A stretch of DNA of 64,000 nt. It comes from Sulfuricurvum kujiense DSM 16994. Lineage in GTDB: Bacteria > Campylobacterota > Campylobacteria > Campylobacterales > Sulfurimonadaceae. Location of the stretch: contig NC_014762.1 in the NCBI RefSeq assembly GCF_000183725.1, positions 930,001 to 994,000 on the forward strand. Reading direction: 5' to 3'. Below the pieces are notes generated by a model. That model saw only the letters and a program-made list of their open reading frames with translations, ran no database searches and had not been told where the DNA came from. The first letter of the stretch is position 1, and every line of letters begins with the position of its first letter. The position numbers were made by a program, and so were the translations under genes. Shown piece after piece: positions 33,557 through 43,084 of the stretch.

Positions 33557-33593
33557 ATTAGGTACTAAACCTAATCAATTAATATATATTGTA
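33557..33593 (-). promoter_or_regulatory. -10 box with adjacent inverted repeat before the diguanylate cyclase
   Basis: On the minus strand TACAAT (33588-33593) precedes a perfect inverted repeat ATTAGGT-TTAGT-ACCTAAT (33557-33575). The repeat covers roughly +6 to +24 of the expected transcript, where an operator or leader hairpin would act. Confidence 0.4.
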
Positions 33594-33639
33594 GCATTAT
33601 TATCTGAGAGGAAGTAGTTTCACGGACAGAATTTTGACG

Positions 33640-34881
33640 TTATTCTTGAGATTCGTGTAGGGTAGACTCGTAAGCTTTTGAATAGATGTTGTAGAGCTGA
33701 TAAGGACTCAGTTGTAATTTTGGGGCTAAGGTTTCAATAAATGTGGCCAAATTATCGCTTTTCTCCAGCTTTTCGGTGATTAGGAGCAGTTTACCGAAAT
33801 ATCCTTCACGCTTTAGCAGGGCATCGGCAATTAGTTTGTTCAGACGGATTTTTTCAATAATACTGGACATTTCAAGATGCAAATAGGTATCAATCAATGA
33901 AAGGCTTCCGGTTAAAAACGCTTCATCGCACAGCTCGGGTTTGTTTTGTGCTTTCACGAGCTCTCTCATCATATTGGCACGAAACTTTGCGGCATCAAAG
34001 ATCGCTTCCTGAAACATTTGTTTATGTACCCCCGAATACAGAAAAAGCCCCAGCCATGAACGAACTCTTGAGGGCCCTAACAGATTGAGAATTTGTTTTA
34101 TACTGGTTATTTCCTGTCTAAAAGAAAATTCGGCAGAATTTATATAACGCAAAAGGTTGAAAGTGAGTTCCGGATAGATAGAAAATTTTTCGCAGATGAT
34201 ATTCATATCGGTCGTTGCATAGAGTGTATTGATAACATCAATCGTATTAATGACGGAGGGTTCGATCTTGGTACCGCTGATGATGCTCGGCTTTTCGAAA
34301 AAATAGCCTTGGAACAAATCAAACCCGGCATGTTTACACCGTTCGAATATCTCTAAATTTTCTACTTTTTCAGCCAATAACTTAACATTAAGTGCGTTGA
34401 ATTTTTTCGCTATTGCTTCGATACTAAGGTCGGTGGTCGCGAGCAAATCTATTTTGATGACATCGACATAGGGGAAAAGAGGCTTGAAATATTCAATATT
34501 TTCATCGTCGCAGGCAAAATCGTCCAGTGCAAACCGATATCCTAACGTATGCAAATGGCTTATTTTTTCAATAACTTCAGGTGAGACTTTTGTGTATTCT
34601 AAAATTTCAAATACGAATTTTGATTTAGGAAGGGATAAAAAAACATCGCTTAGAATAATTTGTTCATCGACGTTTATGTATCCGATTTTATTGCCGATGA
34701 TGGAAGAGAGCCCAATATTATGAATGAGGTTTAAAATGACACGTGCGGTAGCATTGGCATTATTCGAAAATACCGCAACACTTGAATCCAGTGTGCTTCG
34801 ATAAAGAAGTTCGTAGGAGACACATTTGCCTTCTTTATCGAAAATGGGTTGGCGACCGATAAAAATATCCTCTTCTTTCAT
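33640..34881 (-). CDS. EAL-HDOD domain protein (YuxH family)
   Basis: Cytoplasmic signalling protein of 413 residues with an N-terminal EAL-type domain and a C-terminal HDOD domain. FIGRQPIFDKEG and YELLYRS mark the start of the EAL fold, ALDDFACDDENI its metal loop and LFQGYFFEKP its end. Residues needed for catalysis are only partly kept (YELLYR retains E and R), so it may bind rather than cleave c-di-GMP. The HDOD half includes LLRYINSAEFSFRQEITSIKQ. Proteins of this build regulate motility or virulence in Campylobacterota. I chose the ATG at 34881; a TTG four codons earlier is possible. Confidence 0.85.
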   Translation of the reverse strand: MKEEDIFIGRQPIFDKEGKCVSYELLYRSTLDSSVAVFSNNANATARVILNLIHNIGLSSIIGNKIGYINVDEQIILSDVFLSLPKSKFVFEILEYTKVSPEVIEKISHLHTLGYRFALDDFACDDENIEYFKPLFPYVDVIKIDLLATTDLSIEAIAKKFNALNVKLLAEKVENLEIFERCKHAGFDLFQGYFFEKPSIISGTKIEPSVINTIDVINTLYATTDMNIICEKFSIYPELTFNLLRYINSAEFSFRQEITSIKQILNLLGPSRVRSWLGLFLYSGVHKQMFQEAIFDAAKFRANMMRELVKAQNKPELCDEAFLTGSLSLIDTYLHLEMSSIIEKIRLNKLIADALLKREGYFGKLLLITEKLEKSDNLATFIETLAPKLQLSPYQLYNIYSKAYESTLHESQE

Positions 34882-34913
34882 GATAATGCCCAAATAATGT
34901 TTTAGTTTGTTTT

Positions 34914-34941
34914 ATTATAGCATAGGCATTAATCACGTTAA
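34914..34941 (-). promoter_or_regulatory. Promoter of the EAL-HDOD gene
   Basis: Minus-strand TATAAT (34914-34919) with TTAACG sixteen bases upstream (34936-34941), about 33 bases before the ATG at 34881. Confidence 0.5.
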
Positions 34942-34968
34942 TACTAGTGGAAAAGTTTTATATAATTT

Positions 34969-36177
34969 TTATTTTAGCCCTTCTGAACTGTAGACGTTTC
35001 GAGGATTCCAAAGAATCCATCCACAGCTTCCGAATGCTTCGCTTGCGGCAATCTGTTCACGAATCTCTTTTGCTCCGTAAACCCGTCGGTCGAAGGCGTA
35101 ATCACGAAAGGCTTGCAGCCACGGCCGATAGGCCAACGGCGATGTCCCCGATTTTTCCAGCGCTTTATCGAGAGAGAGTTTGACTATTTCATAATTGGCT
35201 TTTACCGGATCGGGATAGCCTGGGATTCCAGCGTTAAATCCCGACGGATATAACATCGGCGAGAGATAATCGACATACGGCGAGAGGGCATCGACACGTT
35301 GCCCGATCTCGATATCGGCATTATGCCAGCTGACATATCCGAAAATATCGGCTGAAATAAAGACGTTGTACGGAGTGAGTTTTTCCCGTGCCTCTTCCAA
35401 AAATCCCGCAATGGCTTTTACCCGTTCGGCTTGCGTATTTTCGACCGAAAATTTTACCCCTTTACGATCGGGGAAACGGACATAGTCAAATTGGATTTCA
35501 TCAAATCCTGCCGCAGCCGCTTCGGCGGCGATACCGATAATATAATTGCGCGGCTCTTTGCGTGAAGGGTCGATCCAGTAGAGTCCCTCTTTATCTTTAA
35601 ATAAGCCCCCGTCATTAGTACGAACTCCCATCTCCGGATGAGCGGTTACATACGGGGTATCTTTAAACGAGACGATACGGGCAATGACGTAGATCCCCTC
35701 TTTATGCAAATCGGCAACAAATTTTTTAACATCTTTGAATAAAACGATTTCCTGCGCTCCGATAGCGTTGGCGGTCGGATTGGTTGTTTTAAACGCGATT
35801 TGACCGCGATCCATTTTCATATCGATAACCAGCGCGTTAATCTCTGTTGTCTCAAGCAAATGTTTTGCATTCCCCATGATTTTACTGCTGGTAGCCCCGA
35901 AGCTTGAAAGGTAAAGTGCTTTGGGATTAAACGGCTTCAAATACATTTTTCCGCCGCTTTTGTAAAACTTTCGCTCATAACCTACCGCTCGTACGCCGAT
36001 AATTGGGGAAGAGGGAACTTTAAATAAACCGTTACAGTCGCTTCTGTACTCTTTGTTTTGCGAAATAATGATAGCGTTTGCTATCGGTTTTGAGGTTGTT
36101 TTATCTAAAACCGTTCCACTGATGAAAGCCCCCCAACTCAATGTTGCAGATGCGGCTAATACAAGTAATGCTCTCAA
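34969..36177 (-). CDS. Secreted putative glycoside hydrolase (DUF4015-like)
   Basis: Exported protein of 402 residues. A signal peptide (MRALLVLAASATLSWGAF) is followed by a small carboxypeptidase-regulatory-like beta domain (ISGTVLDKTTSKPIANAIII, to about 80). The main domain is a TIM-barrel of the putative glycoside hydrolase type, with INALVIDMKMDRGQIAF, IYVIARIVSFKDTP, DEIQFDYVRFPD and DIFGYVSWHNAD; the Asp-rich strand ends are typical of catalytic sites. The substrate, probably a polysaccharide, is unknown. The start is TTG with GGGG upstream. It is divergent from the DEAD-box helicase gene. Confidence 0.82.
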   Translation of the reverse strand: MRALLVLAASATLSWGAFISGTVLDKTTSKPIANAIIISQNKEYRSDCNGLFKVPSSPIIGVRAVGYERKFYKSGGKMYLKPFNPKALYLSSFGATSSKIMGNAKHLLETTEINALVIDMKMDRGQIAFKTTNPTANAIGAQEIVLFKDVKKFVADLHKEGIYVIARIVSFKDTPYVTAHPEMGVRTNDGGLFKDKEGLYWIDPSRKEPRNYIIGIAAEAAAAGFDEIQFDYVRFPDRKGVKFSVENTQAERVKAIAGFLEEAREKLTPYNVFISADIFGYVSWHNADIEIGQRVDALSPYVDYLSPMLYPSGFNAGIPGYPDPVKANYEIVKLSLDKALEKSGTSPLAYRPWLQAFRDYAFDRRVYGAKEIREQIAASEAFGSCGWILWNPRNVYSSEGLK

Positions 36178-36201
36178 TTCTGTCCCCTGTAAAATAATTA
36201 T

Positions 36202-36276
36202 GGTATCGTAGCAAAAAACAGTCCATAAATAGCAGGCATGAAGCGATAAAATGGTAATATTTTCGAATACGATACC
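36202..36276. promoter_or_regulatory. Divergent promoter region with mirrored TACGATACC elements
   Basis: GGTATCGTA (36202-36210) and TACGATACC (36268-36276) are perfect inverted copies 57 bases apart. Each faces one of the divergent genes (glycoside hydrolase on -, helicase on +). TACGAT could be the -10 box of each gene, with the shared ACC extension being chance or part of a common binding site. Confidence 0.35.
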
Positions 36277-36293
36277 AAAAAGGTAATATTATT

Positions 36294-37670
36294 ATGTCAT
36301 TTACGACTTTAGGGCTTAGTGCCCATCTTTTAGAGACATTAAGCGCAAAAGGGTACAGTGAGCCGACTCCGATCCAAGCGCAGGTGATTCCGCTTGTACT
36401 GCGGGGACGCGATATCCTCGGAGCGGCACAAACGGGGACGGGTAAAACAGCCGCATTTGCTCTTCCAATCATTCAAAAACTAAACGCTTCTTCTGAATCC
36501 GGACAAGCCAGTGCCCGGGCGCTGATCATCGTTCCGACACGAGAACTCGCGTCCCAAGTGGCAGAAGCGATCCGTTCGTATGCCGAGGGACTTGAACTTA
36601 ACTGTATTGCCCTTTACGGCGGTGCCAATATGGCACGTCAGGCGAAAGAGTTATCGGAAGGGGTCGATATCATCGTCGCTACTCCGGGACGTCTGATTGA
36701 GCTGAATAAGCAGGGACATGTTCCGCTGTCGCGAATCGAATATCTGGTATTTGACGAAGCCGATACGATTTTCGATATGGGCTTTATCCGCGAAGTGGGG
36801 CAGATTATCGATCTTCTTCCCCTTAATCGTCAAAATATGCTCTTTTCGGCAACGATGACGGGTGCGGTCAAACAATTAAGCGAGAAAATTCTCAAAAAGC
36901 CTCTTTTGGTTGAGATCGATAATCTCAAAGCCGCCGATATGACATTACGTCAGGTGGTTCATCCGGTGGAAAAAGAGCGTAAAAAGGAGCTGTTGTCATT
37001 TTTGATCGGCTCTAACAACTATCCTCAGGTACTTGTATTTACCCGTACCAAAACCGAAGCGGACGAGGTTAGCGCCGAACTCACCGCAAGCGGATTGAAA
37101 AATGCCGTCATCCACGGCGATAAAAAGCACGGAGCACGGGATCGTGCATTGAGCGAATTTCGTGAAGGGTCTGCCCGTATTCTTGTCGCGACCGATATCG
37201 CGGCCCGCGGTTTGGATATCGAGGGACTCGACGTTGTTATCAACTACGATATTCCCCATGTATCGACCGACTATCTTCATCGTATCGGTCGTACGGGACG
37301 TGCAGGTAATGAGGGGCTGGCGATAACGCTTCTTTCATCTGGAGAGCATATTTCATGGAAGAAAATCATCACGATGCTCGGAAAAAACGTCGAAACGGTA
37401 CTCGTTCCGGGGTTTGAACCGCCAGCCGATAACGCATTGGTCAAAACGCGGGGTAAAAGCCTCTCGAAAGAGGGGGAGAAAAAAGGGAAAACCGCCGGAG
37501 CGTTCGGAAACAAACGCAAAAAAGAGCCGGTACAGCCGAAATTCATCGGCAAGCGCGGACCGCGTGTCGCACGTGACGAACCCGCCGGTAAGAGTGCTTC
37601 AGGCAGAGACAGCGCTTTTGGAAACACTAAAAAACCTTCGCCGAAAAAATCGGGCGGACGGGGGAGATAA
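36294..37670 (+). CDS. DEAD-box RNA helicase (RhlE-like)
   Basis: ATP-dependent RNA helicase of 458 residues used in ribosome assembly, RNA decay or cold adaptation. Motifs in order: Q-motif [20 protein letters not shown], Ia PTRELA, Ib [50 protein letters not shown] basic, Gly/Lys/Arg-rich C-terminal tail (about 380-458) would bind RNA. arfB follows after 14 bases on the same strand, suggesting a small translation-related unit. Confidence 0.95.
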   Translation: MSFTTLGLSAHLLETLSAKGYSEPTPIQAQVIPLVLRGRDILGAAQTGTGKTAAFALPIIQKLNASSESGQASARALIIVPTRELASQVAEAIRSYAEGLELNCIALYGGANMARQAKELSEGVDIIVATPGRLIELNKQGHVPLSRIEYLVFDEADTIFDMGFIREVGQIIDLLPLNRQNMLFSATMTGAVKQLSEKILKKPLLVEIDNLKAADMTLRQVVHPVEKERKKELLSFLIGSNNYPQVLVFTRTKTEADEVSAELTASGLKNAVIHGDKKHGARDRALSEFREGSARILVATDIAARGLDIEGLDVVINYDIPHVSTDYLHRIGRTGRAGNEGLAITLLSSGEHISWKKIITMLGKNVETVLVPGFEPPADNALVKTRGKSLSKEGEKKGKTAGAFGNKRKKEPVQPKFIGKRGPRVARDEPAGKSASGRDSAFGNTKKPSPKKSGGRGR

Positions 37671-37684
37671 TCTCTCGGGTTTTA

Positions 37685-38107
37685 ATGTTGCAAATCTCCC
37701 ACACCGTTAGTATTCCCGACTCTGAGATCGAGATAACCGCTATCCGCTCACAAGGAGCGGGAGGGCAGAACGTCAACAAAGTCTCCACCGCTATCCATCT
37801 GCGTTTTGATATCAACGCCTCGACACTTCCCGACTTTTACAAAGAACGGCTTTTAGAGATCACCGATCACCGTATTACGAAAGAGGGGATCATCAACATC
37901 AAATCCCAAGCATCACGCTCACAGGAAGAGAACAAAGAAGCGGCATTGGAGCGGCTCAAAGAACTGATCAAAAGCGTCACGGTGGTGCAGAAAAAGCGTA
38001 AACCGACCAAACCGACCCGAAATTCGCAGAAAAGACGGATGGACAGTAAGACGAAGCATGGGAATATTAAAAAGATGCGGGGGAAAGTGAGCGGCGGGGA
38101 AGGGTGA
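37685..38107 (+). CDS. arfB: Alternative ribosome-rescue factor ArfB (YaeJ)
   Basis: Small peptidyl-tRNA hydrolase of 140 residues that releases stalled ribosomes. It has the release-factor GGQ motif in [18 protein letters not shown] near 25 and a basic C-terminal tail ([15 protein letters not shown]) that in ArfB enters the empty mRNA channel. Its short length and lack of a stop-codon recognition domain separate it from RF1 and RF2. It lies 14 bases after the helicase gene. Confidence 0.93.
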   Translation: MLQISHTVSIPDSEIEITAIRSQGAGGQNVNKVSTAIHLRFDINASTLPDFYKERLLEITDHRITKEGIINIKSQASRSQEENKEAALERLKELIKSVTVVQKKRKPTKPTRNSQKRRMDSKTKHGNIKKMRGKVSGGEG

Positions 38108-38192
38108 GTTTTTTTTCTTTGCAAGAATAACTGCGTCACAATATTTAAACGCTTTTTTATAAGAGGGTTTCGATTCGGAAATAACTCTGTGC

Positions 38193-38198
38193 TACAAT
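38193..38198 (+). promoter_or_regulatory. -10 box of nspC
   Basis: TACAAT, 33 bases before the nspC ATG, with a weak TTCGAT 18 bases upstream. AGGAATTCCC provides the ribosome site. Confidence 0.45.
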
Positions 38199-38231
38199 CA
38201 CGTCATTAAAACTCCCTCTACAGGAATTCCC

Positions 38232-39377
38232 ATGAGCACTATCGATTTCTCCCTTTTACCCCATACCCCGTGCTATATCTGCGAAGAGGCTTTGTTAGAA
38301 AAAAATCTGCAAGTGATGGAGCGGGTGCAGAGAGAATCGGGTGCAAAAATCATCCTCGCCCTCAAAGGGTTCGCGATGTGGTCGACGTTTCCGCTCGTGG
38401 CAAAATACCTTCACGGATGTACAGCCAGCGGACTGCATGAAGCGAAGCTCGCGCGCGAGAAGATGAACAAAGAGGTCCATACCTACTCTCCGGCTTTTAA
38501 AGACGAGGATATCGACGAAATCGCCCGTATCAGCGACGATATCGTATTCAACTCCCCTGCGCAGTTTCACCGCTATTACGATCGTGTTAAATCAATTAAT
38601 CCGAATATTTCGGTATCGCTTCGTGTCAATCCGGAGTACTCCTCTTCACCCGTCGATTTGTATAATCCGTGCGGAGTGTACAGCCGTTTGGGGACGACAT
38701 TGGCTAATTTCGATGAGAGTATCGTCGGTAAACTCGACGGCCTTAATTTTCATGCCCTTTGCGAGCAGAATGTCGATGCGCTGGAGGGGGTTCTCGAAGC
38801 GTTTGAAGCAAAATTCGGCCCATTTATCGACGGACTCAAATACGTCAATTTCGGAGGAGGGCATCATATTACCCGAGTCGATTATGATGTGGAGCGTCTG
38901 ATCGACGTGATCCGTGCGTTTAAAGCGCGTCATAACGATATCACCGTCTATCTCGAGCCGGGCGAAGCCGTCGGTTGGCAGACGGGCCCGCTGGTCGCAT
39001 CGGTGCTCGATATCGTCCGTAACGGAATGGATATCGCGATTCTCGATACCTCTGCCGAAGCGCATATGCCCGATACCCTCGCGATGCCGTACCGTGCAAT
39101 GGTACGTGGTTCGGGGGAGGCGGGAGAGAAAGCGCATACCTACCGTTTCGGCGGAAATACCTGTTTAGCGGGGGATATTATGGGAGATTATTCGTTTGAT
39201 GAGCCGCTGAAAGTGGGGGACAAAATCATTTTCGAAGATCAAATTCATTATACATTTGTCAAAAATACGACGTTTAACGGAATCAAACTCCCCTCTCTGG
39301 CAATTTGGACCAAAGAGGGAGAGCTCAAAATGGTCCATGCATTCGGTTATGAAGATTATCGGAACCGACTCTCCTGA
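38232..39377 (+). CDS. nspC: Carboxynorspermidine/carboxyspermidine decarboxylase
   Basis: PLP enzyme of 381 residues of the alanine racemase-fold decarboxylases, removing CO2 from carboxy(nor)spermidine to give spermidine or norspermidine. The PLP lysine is in ILALKGFAMWS near 41. Other motifs are NPEYSSSP, NFGGGHHIT, YLEPGEAVGWQTG and GNTCLAGDIMGDY. This route is the usual polyamine pathway in Campylobacterota. The partner carboxyspermidine dehydrogenase is not next to it. It has its own promoter and converges on the chemosensory operon. Confidence 0.93.
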   Translation: MSTIDFSLLPHTPCYICEEALLEKNLQVMERVQRESGAKIILALKGFAMWSTFPLVAKYLHGCTASGLHEAKLAREKMNKEVHTYSPAFKDEDIDEIARISDDIVFNSPAQFHRYYDRVKSINPNISVSLRVNPEYSSSPVDLYNPCGVYSRLGTTLANFDESIVGKLDGLNFHALCEQNVDALEGVLEAFEAKFGPFIDGLKYVNFGGGHHITRVDYDVERLIDVIRAFKARHNDITVYLEPGEAVGWQTGPLVASVLDIVRNGMDIAILDTSAEAHMPDTLAMPYRAMVRGSGEAGEKAHTYRFGGNTCLAGDIMGDYSFDEPLKVGDKIIFEDQIHYTFVKNTTFNGIKLPSLAIWTKEGELKMVHAFGYEDYRNRLS

Positions 39378-39394
39378 GACATAAAAAAGTTCGG

Positions 39395-41122
39395 CTAGAA
39401 AAACTCCAGTTCGCTTTCATCTTCATTCGTGACGGTGGTGAAAAGCGATTCGACGAGTGCACAGTCACTTAGCAAAGAGGCATCAAGATAATGGATATCC
39501 GGACAGTCCTGTGCAATGAAAATATGCATTTTCCAGTTTGCAAGATTATCGAAAATACCTGTTAAATAGGTTTTCAAAGTTTTTTGTTTAGTTTCTTCTA
39601 AACTTTCCACATCGATCGACTGTAGCAGGGTTATCAACGAATTGACCGAATAAGCAAGATCTCTAAATTCTATCGTTTCATTGAAAATATGGGTGTAGTG
39701 GACAAAAGTGACAATAACGGAATCGAGAACAGATGCCGTAAGGTTTTCATCAAAATACAACGCATCTTTGGCATCATTTTCATTTTCATTCAGATCGTCT
39801 ATTAATGCGGTATCGTATTCAAACTCTTCTAAAAACGCTTTGGCGGTAATTTTTTGATGATCTTCATAATGCATACAATTGATAAAGCCCATATCAACCT
39901 GCCGTTGCTTGCATTCAGGCTGTCCGGTATCGGCAAGTGCTGATGTTACGCTACATGCTATCGGATCACTTTCGGGAAATATAGTGGATGGAGCATTATT
40001 CGTTGGGAAAGTATTGTCATCACTTCCATCAAACTTCATACAGGCGAGAAGGCTATATTTGCTGACTTGGAATTCAATGCTTTTATCTTCACAATAGCAA
40101 GTAAGCATGGATGTTGTATGTTCATCGAAAGGGAGAGACTCGCTTTCCAGTGTTGCGCCGATGCAATAAGCCCCATCATCGACGGTGATTTGTGCATAGA
40201 AATTCCCATACTTTACCAACGTATGAAACAATATGTCGCTCAGATGCAAAATATATTTTTCAATTTTTTCAATTTCTCCGCTCGCTTCCCCCAATATCTT
40301 ATTAAGGCGCATGACAAAAACGTAGATGTCATGAGCACAGGCGATATAAATTTTATGGTGCTCGACAGCATCATTTGTGGTCTGTATAATTTCCGCTTCA
40401 AGTGATTCGTACGCTTTGGCTAGAAGAGGGTTCTTGTTGTCATATTCGATTTGCGTCATTGCGGCGATAATGATTTTTTCTTCTACGGTTTTGGGTTTAT
40501 GGTAGTTTTTAAGATAGTCGATTAATAGTGGAGAAAAATCAAAACTTTGTATGAGCTGCAATACCTTTAGAGTCTTCCGTTTTTTCAGTCCGATGGTCAA
40601 TAAGATAACGGCAAGCCTGACATTGGAAGCATTTTCAGCATCGATACGATAATAGCGCAGCAGATAATTTGCCAGATATAGAGCATCGATGATAATAGAG
40701 CGTCCGTCTTCATAGCTTATGAATGCTTTGATAAATTTGTCTCTTTCGCTTCCTACGTGCGGATTGGAACGTGCGAGAACATTATGGGCGCATTCGAGAA
40801 AACGTTTAGATTCGCACCCTTTTTGGATGATTCCCTTGACATTAAATTGATAGAGTTTGAGTCGGGCGATTTCATCCTGCCCGCTGTAATAGGCGATTAC
40901 CGGAAGATCATGGTAGACTTTGTCTTTGGTCAGGTCTGAATAATGTTGATCTTTTTCTGAAAGAAGGATCTCTTCATCTATAATCAGCAATTGCGGCTTG
41001 ATGTGCCGGATCTGATCTATCAGCGGTTGAGACTTGTCTATGACATTTACTTCAAAGTCCGATGCGAAAACATTACGAAGAAATTCGTTTTCGCTACTAA
41101 ATATTAAAAGAGAGTATTTCAT
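39395..41122 (-). CDS. Unrecognised 575-residue protein with receiver-like N-terminus, last gene of the chemosensory operon
   Basis: I do not recognise the family. Residues 1-115 look like a receiver (REC) fold: MKYSLLIFSSEN (strand 1), QLLIIDEEILL (strand 3, with an acidic pair at the phosphorylation position) and LPVIAYYSG (strand 4). The middle (about 130-310) is helical and recalls HD/HDOD-like bundles but lacks an HD pair. A cysteine-containing linker (about 390-440) follows, then a second helical domain and an acidic tail ending DESELEFF. The gene lies four bases after cheB, so it is part of the operon. The similar tail of the 304-residue neighbour suggests both bind the same partner. 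Confidence 0.75.
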   Translation of the reverse strand: MKYSLLIFSSENEFLRNVFASDFEVNVIDKSQPLIDQIRHIKPQLLIIDEEILLSEKDQHYSDLTKDKVYHDLPVIAYYSGQDEIARLKLYQFNVKGIIQKGCESKRFLECAHNVLARSNPHVGSERDKFIKAFISYEDGRSIIIDALYLANYLLRYYRIDAENASNVRLAVILLTIGLKKRKTLKVLQLIQSFDFSPLLIDYLKNYHKPKTVEEKIIIAAMTQIEYDNKNPLLAKAYESLEAEIIQTTNDAVEHHKIYIACAHDIYVFVMRLNKILGEASGEIEKIEKYILHLSDILFHTLVKYGNFYAQITVDDGAYCIGATLESESLPFDEHTTSMLTCYCEDKSIEFQVSKYSLLACMKFDGSDDNTFPTNNAPSTIFPESDPIACSVTSALADTGQPECKQRQVDMGFINCMHYEDHQKITAKAFLEEFEYDTALIDDLNENENDAKDALYFDENLTASVLDSVIVTFVHYTHIFNETIEFRDLAYSVNSLITLLQSIDVESLEETKQKTLKTYLTGIFDNLANWKMHIFIAQDCPDIHYLDASLLSDCALVESLFTTVTNEDESELEFF

Positions 41123-41126
41123 GGTT

Positions 41127-42173
41127 TTATCTCAAATTATTAATCATATCGGCAATCTCTAAGATTGAGAGAGAGCTTTTAACGGCTCCGAATTCCACCG
41201 CTTTTTTTGGCATCCCGTATACAGTACAAGATTTTTCGTCTTGCGCATAGGTAAGTGCACCTGCTTCTTTCATCGCTAACAACTTACTGGCACCGTCTTC
41301 TCCCATACCTGTTAAGATAACGCCTACTCCCATCGGACCGACTTCTTTAGCCATCGAAGCAAACAGTACGTCAACACTTGGTTTGTGGGAACTGACTTTT
41401 GGATAATCCTTTAATGTGATTTCGTAGCCGAAACCTGATTTTTTGACTTCCATATGAAGATCGCCCGGCGCGATCAAGATACGCCCCGGCAGCAGTTTGT
41501 CTCCTTGCGAGGCTTCTTTGATATCCGAATGGGGGACTAACGAATTAAGACGATCCGCAAACGATTTGGTAAATCCCGGAGGCATATGCTGGGTTATAAC
41601 GATGGCCGGGTGGTTTACTTTTAAATGCTGAACAATCTCTTCGATGACCTGAACGCCTCCTGTGGATGAGCCGATAGCGACGATTTTTTTGGATGCGGGA
41701 AGGGCAGAATTCTTTCCGTACTCTTCTTCCGATAAGGTATATTTTCGGGTAGCAATGCGTGAGTTGAAACGAACTTTTGCTTTCGAAGCGGCTCTTACTT
41801 TGTCTAAAAAATCCTCAGTCGCATCGTCGAAGAATTTACCCACATTGATATTCGGCTTATGAACGACATCGACGGCTCCCATCCGCATCGCATCGATAGC
41901 CGCACTGCTTCCCGGACCGGCCATCGTAGAGCAGATAATGACCGGGATCGGCTTTTGCCGGTTAATCAGCTGTAAAAACTCCAAACCGTCCATTTTAGGC
42001 ATCTCGATATCCAAGATAAAAACATCCGGAAGCCCTACGGTTTTAAAAACGTTAAATGCATCGACAGGGTTGGTTGCTTGACCAATCAGCTCTATATCGC
42101 TGGCTTTTTCGAAAATTCGTTTAAAGGCATTTCTAACAACGGCGGAATCGTCAATGACAAATACTTTAATCAT
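41127..42173 (-). CDS. cheB: Chemotaxis methylesterase/glutamine deamidase CheB
   Basis: Receptor-adaptation enzyme of 348 residues that removes methyl groups from chemoreceptor glutamates. The N-terminal receiver has the phosphorylated Asp in FILDIEMPKMDG (D55) and CSTMA and HKP motifs. The C-terminal esterase has the catalytic Ser in IGSSTGG (S170), TQHMP (His) and GMGEDGA (Asp). Both domains are complete, so activity would depend on phosphorylation by the local CheA. Four-base overlap with the 304-residue gene upstream. Confidence 0.96.
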   Translation of the reverse strand: MIKVFVIDDSAVVRNAFKRIFEKASDIELIGQATNPVDAFNVFKTVGLPDVFILDIEMPKMDGLEFLQLINRQKPIPVIICSTMAGPGSSAAIDAMRMGAVDVVHKPNINVGKFFDDATEDFLDKVRAASKAKVRFNSRIATRKYTLSEEEYGKNSALPASKKIVAIGSSTGGVQVIEEIVQHLKVNHPAIVITQHMPPGFTKSFADRLNSLVPHSDIKEASQGDKLLPGRILIAPGDLHMEVKKSGFGYEITLKDYPKVSSHKPSVDVLFASMAKEVGPMGVGVILTGMGEDGASKLLAMKEAGALTYAQDEKSCTVYGMPKKAVEFGAVKSSLSILEIADMINNLR

Positions 42174-43084
42174 TCAAAAAAATCCAATTGGCTTTTATCT
42201 TCCGTCTGTTCCGGAAAAAGATTTAGTTTCATAAATTCGATATTGTTTTCTAAAGAGTGTTCAAAAATATTTACATCCTGAAAAATCCGGTCTACGAACA
42301 TATCCATTAAATTTTTATTTACATCGCTGATGATTTCACATAAATAATCGAATGCTTTCAGCCCCTCTGGTTTTACGGTTGTCAAATCCAAATTGATTAA
42401 AAAGTCACCCAACCCTTTAAATGATGTAGATGCGGTTTTAATAAATTCATTTTTTGAAAAGATATCGGCTATTTCATAGCATTTTTTCCCGATTTGCGAC
42501 AGCAGTTCTTTCGATAACTCACCGTCTTTCAATTTTTGGTTTAATTCGGTCAGTTCATCGACGATAAATAATGAACTTCCCTCATAAAGGTCTAAAAAAT
42601 TAACTAACGTGTTAACACTCGCCGAACCGTTTTTTAAACTGATATCTCTGCGGCCGATCGATAAAACGGCATAAAAAGTACTCAGTACCTGAACCAGTCT
42701 CCCTTTTAATTCATTGAAGGAGAAATTATCAAAAATGATATGGTCGCTCCATTCTATTAAATCCAACATATCATCGTTGATATGTCTATTGATGATAGTC
42801 AGCACGACGATTCGGTTACTGTACGCTTGGAGAGCATTATAAAATAATTTAGCCTGAGCGGCATATTCTGTGGAGTCTAGAATAACCACTTCGATTTTAT
42901 TTGTTATTAGCGTGATATTAATATTTTCAAGTTCGGAATCATGAAGATTTCTTTGGATTGCACTTTCAAAAAAAGTTTCTAATTTATCGTATGCTTCATA
43001 GTGCCTCTCACTGAATAAAAGGATATTATAATTTTGTGCTAAAAACTGCAGGTAGTGACTATGTTGCTTGGTTGTCATATTCAC
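42170..43084 (-). CDS. Unrecognised 304-residue protein of the chemosensory operon
   Basis: No family recognised. Residues 15-135 have a receiver-like pattern (YNILLFSERHYEAYDKL, VVILDSTEYAAQ, IVVLTIINRHINDD), with an Asp at the expected site but no clear acidic pocket. Residues 140-290 are mostly helical and could be a bundle of Hpt-like or scaffold type. The C-terminus is acidic and ends DKSQLDFFE, close to the end of the 575-residue protein. It overlaps the ParA-like gene and cheB by four bases each. An adaptor between the ParA-like ATPase and the array is a possible but unsupported role. Confidence 0.75.
   Translation of the reverse strand: MNMTTKQHSHYLQFLAQNYNILLFSERHYEAYDKLETFFESAIQRNLHDSELENINITLITNKIEVVILDSTEYAAQAKLFYNALQAYSNRIVVLTIINRHINDDMLDLIEWSDHIIFDNFSFNELKGRLVQVLSTFYAVLSIGRRDISLKNGSASVNTLVNFLDLYEGSSLFIVDELTELNQKLKDGELSKELLSQIGKKCYEIADIFSKNEFIKTASTSFKGLGDFLINLDLTTVKPEGLKAFDYLCEIISDVNKNLMDMFVDRIFQDVNIFEHSLENNIEFMKLNLFPEQTEDKSQLDFFE

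Noticed and set aside
38133-38158. Possible terminator after arfB (GCGT...ACGC followed by six T)
   Set aside because: The stem is only four base pairs with a 12-base loop; too weak to call.
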